NCBI GenBank assembly: GCA_007120685.1
Contig: SKNG01000122.1
Coordinates: forward strand, 1-5,122
Direction of reading: 5' to 3'
Origin: Paracoccaceae bacterium
GTDB lineage: Bacteria > Pseudomonadota > Alphaproteobacteria > Rhodobacterales > Rhodobacteraceae
Length of the DNA: 5,122 nt
The translations under genes were made by a program, and so were the position numbers. Positions 1 to 5,122 of the stretch are shown piece by piece; the first letter of the stretch is position 1; every line of letters starts with the position of its first letter. Below the pieces are notes generated by a model. It was not told the origin of the DNA. It did no database searches and saw nothing but the letters and a program-made list of their open reading frames with translations.

Positions 1-641
1 CCGTCGCCGCCGCCTTTGCCGTGCCGCTGGCGATCTTCCTGGGCCTTCTGGCCGTGCGCTACCAGAACCGCTGGCCGGACCGGCTGATCTCGGGCATCAC
101 CCTGACCTCGATCTCGCTGCCCGAATTCCTGCTCGGCTACATCATCATGTATGTCTTTGCCGTGCAGCTGGGCTGGTTCCCCTCGGTTTCCAGCATCCAC
201 GGCGGCATGAACTTCGGCCAGAAGCTATACGCCGTGGCCCTGCCGGCGATGGTGCTGACGCTGGTGGTGCTGGCGCATATGATGCGGATGACCCGCGCGG
301 CCATCCTGAACGTCATGCAATCGGCCTATATCGAGACTGCGGAACTGAAGGGCCTGCGCAAGCTGACGCTGATCTTCCGCCACGCCATGCCCAATTCCAT
401 CGCGCCCATCGTCAATGTGGTGATGATCAACCTGGCCTATCTGGTGGTCGGTGTCGTGGTGATCGAGGTGGTGTTTGTTTACCCGGGCATGGGCCAGTAT
501 CTGGTCGACCATGTGGCGCGGCGCGATGTGCCGGTGGTGCAGGCCTGCGGGCTGATCTTTGCCACCGTCTATATCGGGCTGAACCTGATCGCCGATCTGG
601 TGTCGATCCTGACCAATCCGCGCCTGCGACATCCGAAATGA
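1..641 (+). CDS. DppB-like ABC transporter permease, 5'-truncated by the window edge
   Basis: This is an inner-membrane permease subunit of a peptide/opine/nickel-type ABC importer (binding-protein-dependent transport system, DppB/OppB family). The reading frame (codons from position 3) is open to the window edge. The 212 visible residues are therefore the C-terminal two thirds of a protein that is usually about 305-340 residues, and the GTG at 21 is internal, not the start. Hydrophobic segments lie at about visible residues 1-18, 33-58, 77-95, 138-161 and 178-203. Between the third and fourth is the cytoplasmic EAA coupling loop (ETAELKGL at 111-118, followed by IFRHAMPNSIAPI), which contacts the ATPase. 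The ending with VFVYPGMGQYLVDHV and a final NPRLR segment is typical of DppB C-termini. It is the first visible gene of an operon with the DppC-like permease and fused ATPase that follow. The family is secure; the substrate is unknown. Confidence 0.93.
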   Translation, partial: VAAAFAVPLAIFLGLLAVRYQNRWPDRLISGITLTSISLPEFLLGYIIMYVFAVQLGWFPSVSSIHGGMNFGQKLYAVALPAMVLTLVVLAHMMRMTRAAILNVMQSAYIETAELKGLRKLTLIFRHAMPNSIAPIVNVVMINLAYLVVGVVVIEVVFVYPGMGQYLVDHVARRDVPVVQACGLIFATVYIGLNLIADLVSILTNPRLRHPK

Positions 642-645
642 GGGG
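641..645 (+). promoter_or_regulatory. Ribosome binding site deciding the start of the DppC-like gene
   Basis: AGGGG begins on the last base of the upstream stop codon. It sits 6 nt before the ATG at 652 but only 3 nt before the in-frame GTG at 649. The spacing favours ATG 652 as the start, although the two choices differ by one residue. Confidence 0.5.
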
Positions 646-651
646 CGCGTG

Positions 652-1470
652 ATGAAGAACATCCCTCCTTCCGCCGCCATCGGCCTTTTCGTCACCGCGC
701 TCTTTTTCCTGGCGGCCATCTTTGCGCCCTGGATCGCGCCCTACAGCCCCACCCAGATTGTCGGCGACCTGTGGGAGCCGTCATCGCGCGAGAATTGGCT
801 GGGCACCGACAATCTGGGCCGGGACCTGCTGACGCGGATGATCTATGGCGGGCGCACCACCATCTTCGTTGCCTCGGCTGCAACCGCGCTGTCCTTCACG
901 CTGGGCGCCATCCTGGGCTTTACCGCCGCCGTCTATGGCGGCTGGGTGGATCAGGTGATGTCGCGCGCCAATGATCTGGTCATGTCCATCCCCACGCTGA
1001 TCTTTGCGCTGGTGGTGCTGTCGGTCATGCCGGTGACCATCCCCATCCTGATCCTGGTCATCGGCCTGCTGGACTCCACCCGCGTCTTCCGCCTGTCGCG
1101 CGCCGTGGCGGTGGATATCAACGTGATGGATTATGTCGAGGCCGCGCGCCTGCGCGGCGAGGGCCAGCGCTGGGTGATCTTCCGCGAGATCCTGCCCAAC
1201 GCCCTGTCGCCGCTGGTCGCCGAACTGGGCCTGCGCTTCATCTTCGCCATCCTGTTCATTTCCACCCTGTCCTTCCTGGGTCTGGGCGTGCAGCCGCCGC
1301 TGGCCGACTGGGGCGGGATCGTGCGCGACAACCGCGAAGGCATCGTCTGGGGCGTGCCGGCCGCGCTGATCCCGGCCTTTGCAATCGTCACCCTGTCGAT
1401 CTCGGTCAATCTGGTGGCGGACTGGATGCTCAACCGCACCACCAGCCTGAAAGGAGGGCGCGGTGTCTAG
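652..1470 (+). CDS. DppC-like ABC transporter permease
   Basis: This is the second inner-membrane permease of the importer, which pairs with the DppB-like subunit to form the translocation channel. At 272 residues it is close to the usual 270-300 for DppC/OppC. It has an N-terminal membrane segment (about 9-29), then the family hallmark LGTDNLGRDLLTRMIYGGR (50-68). Further hydrophobic segments lie at about 70-94, 108-140, 194-212 and 236-258. The EAA coupling loop is canonical: EAARLRG at 163-169 with LPNALSPL at 181-188. The LSFLGLGVQPPLADWG stretch (206-221) is also typical of DppC. The start could be ATG 652 or GTG 649; ATG is chosen for Shine-Dalgarno spacing. It begins 10 nt after the upstream stop, and its 3' end overlaps the ATPase gene by 8 nt, so translational coupling is likely. 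The substrate is not deducible. Confidence 0.95.
   Translation: MKNIPPSAAIGLFVTALFFLAAIFAPWIAPYSPTQIVGDLWEPSSRENWLGTDNLGRDLLTRMIYGGRTTIFVASAATALSFTLGAILGFTAAVYGGWVDQVMSRANDLVMSIPTLIFALVVLSVMPVTIPILILVIGLLDSTRVFRLSRAVAVDINVMDYVEAARLRGEGQRWVIFREILPNALSPLVAELGLRFIFAILFISTLSFLGLGVQPPLADWGGIVRDNREGIVWGVPAALIPAFAIVTLSISVNLVADWMLNRTTSLKGGRGV
1451..1457 (+). promoter_or_regulatory. Strong ribosome binding site for the fused ATPase gene
   Basis: AAGGAGG, a near-perfect Shine-Dalgarno, lies inside the 3' end of the DppC-like gene, 5 nt before the GTG at 1463. It supports GTG 1463 as the true ATPase start despite the overlap with the upstream stop codon, TAG at 1468-1470. Confidence 0.8.
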
Positions 1471-3127
1471 GCAACGCGAAAAGGCGCCAGAGGGCACGCC
1501 GCTCCTGGACGTGAAGAACCTGCGCATCGAGGCCACGATCTACGAGCCGGACGAGCCGCCGCGCGATGCGGTGATCGTCGATGACGTGTCCTTCACGCTG
1601 GAACGCGGCAAGGTGCTGGGGCTGATCGGCGAATCCGGGGCGGGGAAATCCACCATCGGGCTGGCGGCGCTGGCCTATGGGCGCGGCGGCATCCGGCTGG
1701 CGGGCGGGCAGATCATGCTCAACGGGCGCGAGATCCGCCAGACCGGCCCGCGTGACCTGCGCCGGCTGCGCGGCGAGGAGGTGACCTATGTCGCCCAATC
1801 CGCCGCCGCCGCCTTCAACCCCGCGCGCCGGATCATGGATCAGGTGACCGAGGCCACGCTGATCCACGGGCTGATGAGCGAGCGCGAGGCAAAGGCCCGC
1901 GCGGTGGAACTGTTCCGCGTGCTGAAGCTGCCGGATCCGGAAAACTTCGGCCGCCGCTACCCGCATCAGGTCTCTGGCGGGCAGTTGCAGCGCGCGATGA
2001 CCGCCATGGCGCTCTGCCCGAAGCCTGATCTGGTGATCTTTGACGAGCCCACCACGGCGCTGGACGTGACCACGCAGATCGACGTGCTGGCCGCAATCAA
2101 GACCGCCATTCAGGAAACCGGGGTGGCGGCGCTTTACATCACCCATGACCTGGCCGTGGTGGCGCAGGTGTCAGACGAGATCATGGTCCTGCGCAATGGC
2201 AAGATGGTCGAACACGGCACCGTGCAGCAGATCATCGAGGCCCCGCGCGAGGACTATACCAAGGCCCTCGTCTCGGTCCGCCAGATCGACCATCAGGAGG
2301 CCACCCCCTCGCCCAAACCGTTGATGGTGCTCGATGGCATCACCGCGCGCTACGGGTCGATGGATACGGACGTGCTGAGCGATGTCTCGGTCGACCTGCA
2401 CGCGGGCCAGACGCTGGCGCTGGTGGGCGAATCCGGGTCCGGCAAATCCACCGTGGCGCGGGTCATCACCGGGCTTCTGCCGCCGCGCAAGGGCACGGTG
2501 CATTTCGACGGGCGCGAATTGCCGCCCCGCCTGAAGGACCGCACGCGCGAGGATCTGCGCCAGATCCAGATGATCTATCAGATGGCCGATGTGGCGATGA
2601 ACCCGCGCCAGACGGTGCGCACCATCATCGGCCGGCCGCTGGAATTCTATTTCGGCCTGCGCGGGCGCAAACGCAACGAACGCGTGCAGGAACTGCTGGA
2701 CGCGATCGAACTGGGCAAGGGCTTCGCCGACCGCTACCCGGCGGAACTGTCCGGCGGGCAGAAACAGCGCGTCTGCATCGCCCGCGCGCTGGCCGCCGAC
2801 CCCAAGCTGATCATCTGTGACGAGGTTACCTCGGCGCTGGACCCGCTGGTGGCGGACGGCATTCTGAAGCTGCTGCTGGACCTGCAGAAGCGCGAACAGG
2901 TGGCCTATCTGTTCATCACCCATGACATCGCCACCGTGCGCGCCATCGCCGACAGTATCGCGGTGATGTATCAGGGCCGGGTGCAGCGTTACGGCACCAA
3001 GACGCAGGTACTTTCGCCGCCCTTTGACGATTACACCGACCTGCTGCTGGCCTCGGTGCCGGAGATGAAGCTTGGCTGGCTGGAACATGTGCTGGCCACG
3101 CGGAAGATGGAAAGCGCGGGCAACTGA
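1463..3127 (+). CDS. Fused two-domain peptide/opine-type ABC transporter ATPase (DppD-DppF type)
   Basis: This 554-residue protein drives the importer by ATP hydrolysis at the cytoplasmic face. It combines in one chain the two ATPases that Opp/Dpp systems usually encode separately, as GsiA does. Domain 1 (about 15-275) has Walker A GESGAGKST (56-64), a Q-loop at Q112, signature VSGGQLQR (170-177), Walker B LVIFDEP (190-196) and switch His228. Domain 2 (about 287-535) has Walker A GESGSGKST (322-330), Q-loop Q373, signature LSGGQKQR (429-436), Walker B LIICDE (449-454) and switch His487. All catalytic motifs are present in both halves, so both ATP sites should be active. Neither half carries a recognisable long cysteine-bearing oligopeptide-transporter C-terminal extension: the only cysteines are 185, 438 and 452, within the NBD cores. 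Domain 2 ends in a distinctive tail (PEMKLGWLEHVLATRKME, 533-550). The gene starts at GTG 1463 behind AAGGAGG and overlaps the permease by 8 nt. The substrate is unknown. Confidence 0.95.
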   Translation: MSRQREKAPEGTPLLDVKNLRIEATIYEPDEPPRDAVIVDDVSFTLERGKVLGLIGESGAGKSTIGLAALAYGRGGIRLAGGQIMLNGREIRQTGPRDLRRLRGEEVTYVAQSAAAAFNPARRIMDQVTEATLIHGLMSEREAKARAVELFRVLKLPDPENFGRRYPHQVSGGQLQRAMTAMALCPKPDLVIFDEPTTALDVTTQIDVLAAIKTAIQETGVAALYITHDLAVVAQVSDEIMVLRNGKMVEHGTVQQIIEAPREDYTKALVSVRQIDHQEATPSPKPLMVLDGITARYGSMDTDVLSDVSVDLHAGQTLALVGESGSGKSTVARVITGLLPPRKGTVHFDGRELPPRLKDRTREDLRQIQMIYQMADVAMNPRQTVRTIIGRPLEFYFGLRGRKRNERVQELLDAIELGKGFADRYPAELSGGQKQRVCIARALAADPKLIICDEVTSALDPLVADGILKLLLDLQKREQVAYLFITHDIATVRAIADSIAVMYQGRVQRYGTKTQVLSPPFDDYTDLLLASVPEMKLGWLEHVLATRKMESAGN

Positions 3128-3156
3128 CGCCGCACGGCCGAACGCGGGGTGCGGCG
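3128..3156 (+). other. GC-rich inverted repeat immediately after the ABC operon
   Basis: CGCCGCAC (3128-3135) and GTGCGGCG (3149-3156) form a perfect 8-bp stem around a 13-nt loop, starting on the base after the ATPase stop codon. No T-run follows directly (the nearest TTTT is at 3171-3174), so it is not a textbook intrinsic terminator. It could protect the 3' end of the mRNA or assist termination. Confidence 0.4.
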
Positions 3157-3181
3157 CCGGGTGATTGCCGTTTTCCGGCCT

Positions 3182-3201
3182 TGCCGATGCCACGGCATTT
3201 T
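3182..3201 (+). terminator. Weak candidate intrinsic terminator of the ABC operon
   Basis: TGCCG (3182-3186) pairs with CGGCA (3193-3197) around a 6-nt loop and is followed at once by TTTT (3198-3201). The stem is only 5 bp, so termination strength is doubtful. Position and polarity suit the end of the upstream operon, ahead of the phosphoglucomutase gene. Confidence 0.3.
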
Positions 3202-3217
3202 GTCACATCGCCGTCAC
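3200..3217 (+). promoter_or_regulatory. PHO-box-like direct repeat upstream of phosphoglucomutase
   Basis: TTGTCAC (3200-3206), a 4-bp spacer ATCG, and CCGTCAC (3211-3217) make two 7-bp direct repeats with an 11-bp period. This is the geometry of a PhoB binding site (consensus CTGTCAT-N4-CTGTCAT/C). Each unit matches about five of seven positions, including the GTCA core. It ends 41 bp before the phosphoglucomutase start. No good -10 element is visible at the expected distance downstream, so this is only a candidate operator. Confidence 0.3.
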
Positions 3218-3249
3218 CAGGGCGCGGCCTGCGGGCGGCGGTGACAAGC

Positions 3250-3254
3250 GAGGA
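3250..3254 (+). promoter_or_regulatory. Ribosome binding site deciding the phosphoglucomutase start
   Basis: GAGGA lies 4 nt before ATG 3259. It selects this start over in-frame upstream alternatives, GTG 3241 and TTG 3181, which lack a comparable site. Confidence 0.55.
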
Positions 3255-3258
3255 CAGG

Positions 3259-4884
3259 ATGCAGGCGATCAGCACCCCCACCACCCCCATTGCGGGGCAG
3301 AAACCCGGCACCTCGGGCCTGCGCAAGAAGACACGGGTTTTCATGCAGCCGGGCTATCTGGAAAGCTTCGTGCAGGCGATCTGGAACGGCATCGGCGGCG
3401 TGCAGGGCAAGGTGCTGGTGCTGGGCGGCGACGGGCGGTATTTCAACGATCGCGCGGCGCAGGTGATCCTGCGCATGGCGGCGGCCTCGGGGGCGGCGCG
3501 GGTGATCACCGGCGCGGGCGCCATCCTCTCCACCCCGGCGGCGTCGAACCTGATCCGGCAGCGCGGCGCGGATGGCGGCATCATCCTTTCGGCCAGCCAC
3601 AACCCGGGCGGGCCGGATGCCGATTTCGGGGTGAAATACAACATCGCCAACGGTGGTCCAGCCCCCGAAGCTGTCACCGCCGCCATCCACGCCGCGAGCG
3701 AAGCGCTGGACCATTACCTGACGCTGGAAGCGCCGGATATCGACCTCTCGCACCTTGGTGAAACACGGCTTGGCGATATGGTGGTCGAGGTGGTGGATCC
3801 GGTCGCCGATTACGCCGACCTGATGGAAACACTGTTCGACTTCAAGGTGATGCGGGCGCTTCTTCAGAACGGCTTTCAACTGCGCTTCGACGCCATGCAC
3901 GCCGTCACCGGCCCCTATGCGGTGGAGATACTGGAACGCCGCCTGGGCGCCGCGCCGGGCTCGGTCATCAACGCCCGGCCGCTGCCGGATTTCGGCCAGG
4001 GCCACCCGGATCCGAACCCGGTCTGGGCGAAACCGCTCTACGACGCGATGTTCGCCCCCGGCGCCCCGGATTTCGCCGCCGCCTCGGACGGCGACGGGGA
4101 CCGCAACATGGTCATGGGGCGCGGCATCTATGTCACCCCCTCGGACAGTCTGGCGCTGCTGGCCGCTCAGGCGCATCTCTGCCCGGGCTATGCCGGCGGG
4201 CTGAAGGGCGTGGCACGCTCGATGCCTACCTCGCGCGCGGTGGACCGGGTGGCGCAGTCCCGCGGCTGGCCTTGCTACGCCACGCCGACGGGGTGGAAAT
4301 TCTTCGGCACGCTGCTGGACGCGGGGCGGGTGACGCTGTGCGGCGAAGAGAGCTTCGGCACCGGATCGGACCATGTGCGCGAAAAGGACGGGCTATGGGC
4401 GGTGCTGATGTGGCTCAATATCCTGGCCGTAACCGGCAAGCCGGTGGCGCAGTTGATGGCCGATCACTGGGCCGAGTTCGGCCGCACCTGGTATTCGCGC
4501 CATGATTACGAAGGCATCGACGCGGCGACGGCCGAGGCGCTGATCTCCGATCTCCGCGCGGCCCTGCCCGGACTGCCGGGGCAGCAGGCGGGTGGGTTGC
4601 GCATCGAAAGCGCCGAGGATTTCGCCTATACCGACCCGGTCGATGGCAGCCGGGCCGAGCGCCAGGGTATCCAGATCGGCTTTGCCGGCGGCGAGCGGGC
4701 GGTGCTGCGGCTCTCGGGCACCGGCACCGAAGGGGCGACACTGCGGGTCTATCTGGAGGCCTATGAGCGCGTGCCCCGGGGCGATGACACGCAGGCGGCG
4801 CTGGCACCGGTACTTGCGGCGGTGGAGGCGCTGGCCGGGATCAGGGCGCGCACCGGCCGGGCGGGACCGGATGTGGTGACCTGA
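3259..4884 (+). CDS. pgm: Alpha-D-glucose phosphate-specific phosphoglucomutase
   Basis: This cytoplasmic enzyme interconverts glucose-1-phosphate and glucose-6-phosphate through a phosphoserine intermediate, linking central metabolism to glycogen and UDP/ADP-glucose synthesis. At 541 residues it has the full length of the long alpha-PGM family (about 540-560). Its loops appear in order. The N-terminal GQKPGTSGLRKK (13-24) comes first. The catalytic loop is SASHNPGG (111-118), with Ser113 expected to be phosphorylated. The Mg-binding loop is SDGDGDRN (276-283; Asp277, 279, 281). TPTGWKFFG lies at 342-350. The sugar-recognition loop is CGEESFG (361-367), and the phosphate-binding loop is LSGTGTEGATLR (485-496). 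The start at ATG 3259 gives the family's usual N-terminus and has a GAGGA site. Extending to TTG 3181 adds a low-complexity leader and runs over the candidate regulatory repeat. The gene follows the ABC operon after 131 bp and probably has its own promoter. It is convergent with recR, and no glycogen genes are visible. Confidence 0.97.
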   Translation: MQAISTPTTPIAGQKPGTSGLRKKTRVFMQPGYLESFVQAIWNGIGGVQGKVLVLGGDGRYFNDRAAQVILRMAAASGAARVITGAGAILSTPAASNLIRQRGADGGIILSASHNPGGPDADFGVKYNIANGGPAPEAVTAAIHAASEALDHYLTLEAPDIDLSHLGETRLGDMVVEVVDPVADYADLMETLFDFKVMRALLQNGFQLRFDAMHAVTGPYAVEILERRLGAAPGSVINARPLPDFGQGHPDPNPVWAKPLYDAMFAPGAPDFAAASDGDGDRNMVMGRGIYVTPSDSLALLAAQAHLCPGYAGGLKGVARSMPTSRAVDRVAQSRGWPCYATPTGWKFFGTLLDAGRVTLCGEESFGTGSDHVREKDGLWAVLMWLNILAVTGKPVAQLMADHWAEFGRTWYSRHDYEGIDAATAEALISDLRAALPGLPGQQAGGLRIESAEDFAYTDPVDGSRAERQGIQIGFAGGERAVLRLSGTGTEGATLRVYLEAYERVPRGDDTQAALAPVLAAVEALAGIRARTGRAGPDVVT

Positions 4885-4910
4885 GGCGGCGTTGCAGCGG
4901 CGGGAGGGTC

Positions 4911-4928
4911 AGGGGGCTGCCGCCCCCT
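4911..4928 (+). terminator. Strong GC hairpin after phosphoglucomutase, probable transcription end
   Basis: AGGGGGC (4911-4917) and GCCCCCT (4922-4928) form a perfect 7-bp, GC-rich stem with a TGCC loop, 26 nt after the pgm stop. There is no T-run, so it is not a classical intrinsic terminator. Between convergent genes it could serve both strands, and it is also the first part of the larger repeat-like element at 4911-4980. Confidence 0.45.
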
Positions 4929-4980
4929 CTGGCCTGCGGCCATTCACCCCCGCGCGTATTTGAGGCAAGATGAAAAGGAA
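4911..4980. repeat. Candidate Rhodobacteraceae-type intergenic repeat element
   Basis: The element consists of the 4911-4928 hairpin, a smaller inverted repeat GGCC-TGC-GGCC (4931-4941), and a linker with the C-rich CATTCACCCCCG (4941-4952) running into TATTTGAGGCAAGATGAAAAG (4957-4977). The same order of parts (G5-C5 hairpin, short GC hairpin, ACCCCCG, TATTT, AAGATGAA) resembles a recurrent extragenic element I recall from Rhodobacteraceae genomes. Only one copy is in this window, so repetition is recalled, not seen. The rest of the 134-bp convergent gap contains no open gene. Confidence 0.5.
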
Positions 4981-4995
4981 GACTTTTCATTGCCT
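4963..4995. terminator. Imperfect A/T-rich stem-loop between pgm and recR, possible recR terminator
   Basis: ATGAAAAG (4970-4977) pairs perfectly with CTTTTCAT (4983-4990) around the loop GAAGA. After a 2-nt bulge (AG, 4968-4969) the stem continues with AGGCA (4963-4967) and TGCCT (4991-4995). It lies 24 bp past the recR stop on the - strand and could end recR transcription or be an mRNA 3'-end structure. No T-run follows on either strand, so its role is uncertain. Confidence 0.35.
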
Positions 4996-5018
4996 TGAGA
5001 ACTGATGTTGAGGCAGCG

Positions 5019-5122
5019 TCACAACTGTCTGCGGGCAGCCAGCGCGGCCGCGATGGTGCCGTCGTCCAGATAGTCCAACTCGCCCCCCATCGGTACGCCC
5101 TGGGCCAGCGTGGTTACCGTTA
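5019..5122 (-). CDS. recR: Recombination mediator protein RecR, C-terminal end only
   Basis: RecR works with RecO (and RecF) to load RecA onto SSB-coated single-stranded DNA during gap repair. Only the last 33 codons and the TGA stop (5019-5021, read on the - strand) are in the window; the protein is normally about 200 residues. The visible tail contains VTTLAQGVPMGGELDYLDD followed by GTIAAALAARRQL. This matches the end of the RecR Toprim domain, where the segment R/T-x-A-x-G-V-P-x-G-G-E-L before D-x-G-T-hydrophobic-x-x-A/S-hydrophobic is highly conserved; E. coli RecR has HGVPVGGELE here. The gene converges with pgm across a 134-bp gap. The identification is confident despite the short fragment; the start and upstream partners (often dnaX and a YbaB-type nucleoid protein) are outside the window. 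Confidence 0.9.
   Translation of the reverse strand, partial: TVTTLAQGVPMGGELDYLDDGTIAAALAARRQL

Noticed and set aside
1628..2455. Near-identical GGCGAATCCGGG words at about 1628 and 2427 as a DNA repeat
   Set aside because: They encode the Walker A motifs of the two ATPase domains, so the similarity reflects protein domain duplication and not a mobile or regulatory repeat.
2171..3193. Long open frame on the - strand opposite the ATPase (about 340 codons), and others at 781-1536, 1430-2146 and 3214-4374
   Set aside because: They lie antisense to strongly supported genes and their products are rich in His, Arg, Gln and Gly with no recognisable domain. This is the usual result of high-GC third-position bias on the opposite strand.
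3181..3209. Sigma-70 promoter with -35 TTGCCG at 3181
   Set aside because: With 17- or 18-bp spacing the -10 would be CACATC or ACATCG, which is too far from TATAAT to support.
3181..3258. N-terminal extension of phosphoglucomutase from TTG 3181 or GTG 3241
   Set aside because: The added residues do not look like the family N-terminus and lack a good ribosome binding site. ATG 3259 has GAGGA and yields the typical start shortly before GQKPGTSGLR.
1..5122. CRISPR array, tRNA/rRNA gene, insertion sequence or prophage remnant
   Set aside because: No regularly spaced repeats, tRNA-like cloverleaf, transposase motifs or terminal inverted repeats with target duplications were seen; the window is almost fully occupied by conserved genes.

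Overview
The window reads as chromosomal DNA from a high-GC alphaproteobacterium, most likely of the Rhodobacteraceae (Rhodobacter/Paracoccus/roseobacter group). This rests on the strong G/C bias at third codon positions, on the style of the encoded proteins, and on an intergenic stem-loop element near 4911-4980 that resembles a repeat I associate with that family. No database search was possible.

Layout: positions 1-3127 hold the distal part of a peptide/opine-type (Opp/Dpp/Nik superfamily) ABC importer operon on the + strand. It consists of a 5'-truncated DppB-like permease (1-641), a DppC-like permease (652-1470) and a single long ATPase with two complete nucleotide-binding domains (1463-3127). 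The genes are packed tightly: 10 nt separate the first two and 8 nt overlap at the second junction. A substrate-binding protein gene and the start of dppB presumably lie upstream of the window. The substrate cannot be read from the sequence.

A 131-bp gap (3128-3258) contains two GC-rich hairpins and a 7-4-7 direct repeat of GTCAC-containing units that has the geometry of a PHO box. It is followed by a complete alpha-D-glucose phosphate phosphoglucomutase gene (3259-4884, + strand) with all its active-site loops. Phosphoglucomutase links glycolytic glucose-6-phosphate to glucose-1-phosphate for glycogen and nucleotide-sugar synthesis. It has no evident functional link to the transporter.

A 134-bp convergent gap (4885-5018) holds a 7-bp perfect GC hairpin, a conserved-looking C-rich/AT segment and a second, A/T-rich hairpin. 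The window ends in the 3' end of recR on the - strand (5019-5122), identified from its characteristic C-terminal Toprim tail.

This is mostly ordinary housekeeping and transport DNA, and I found no sign of an undescribed multi-gene system. The points most worth a second look are the intergenic repeat element, the possible PHO box before pgm, and the unusual motifs of the fused ATPase.
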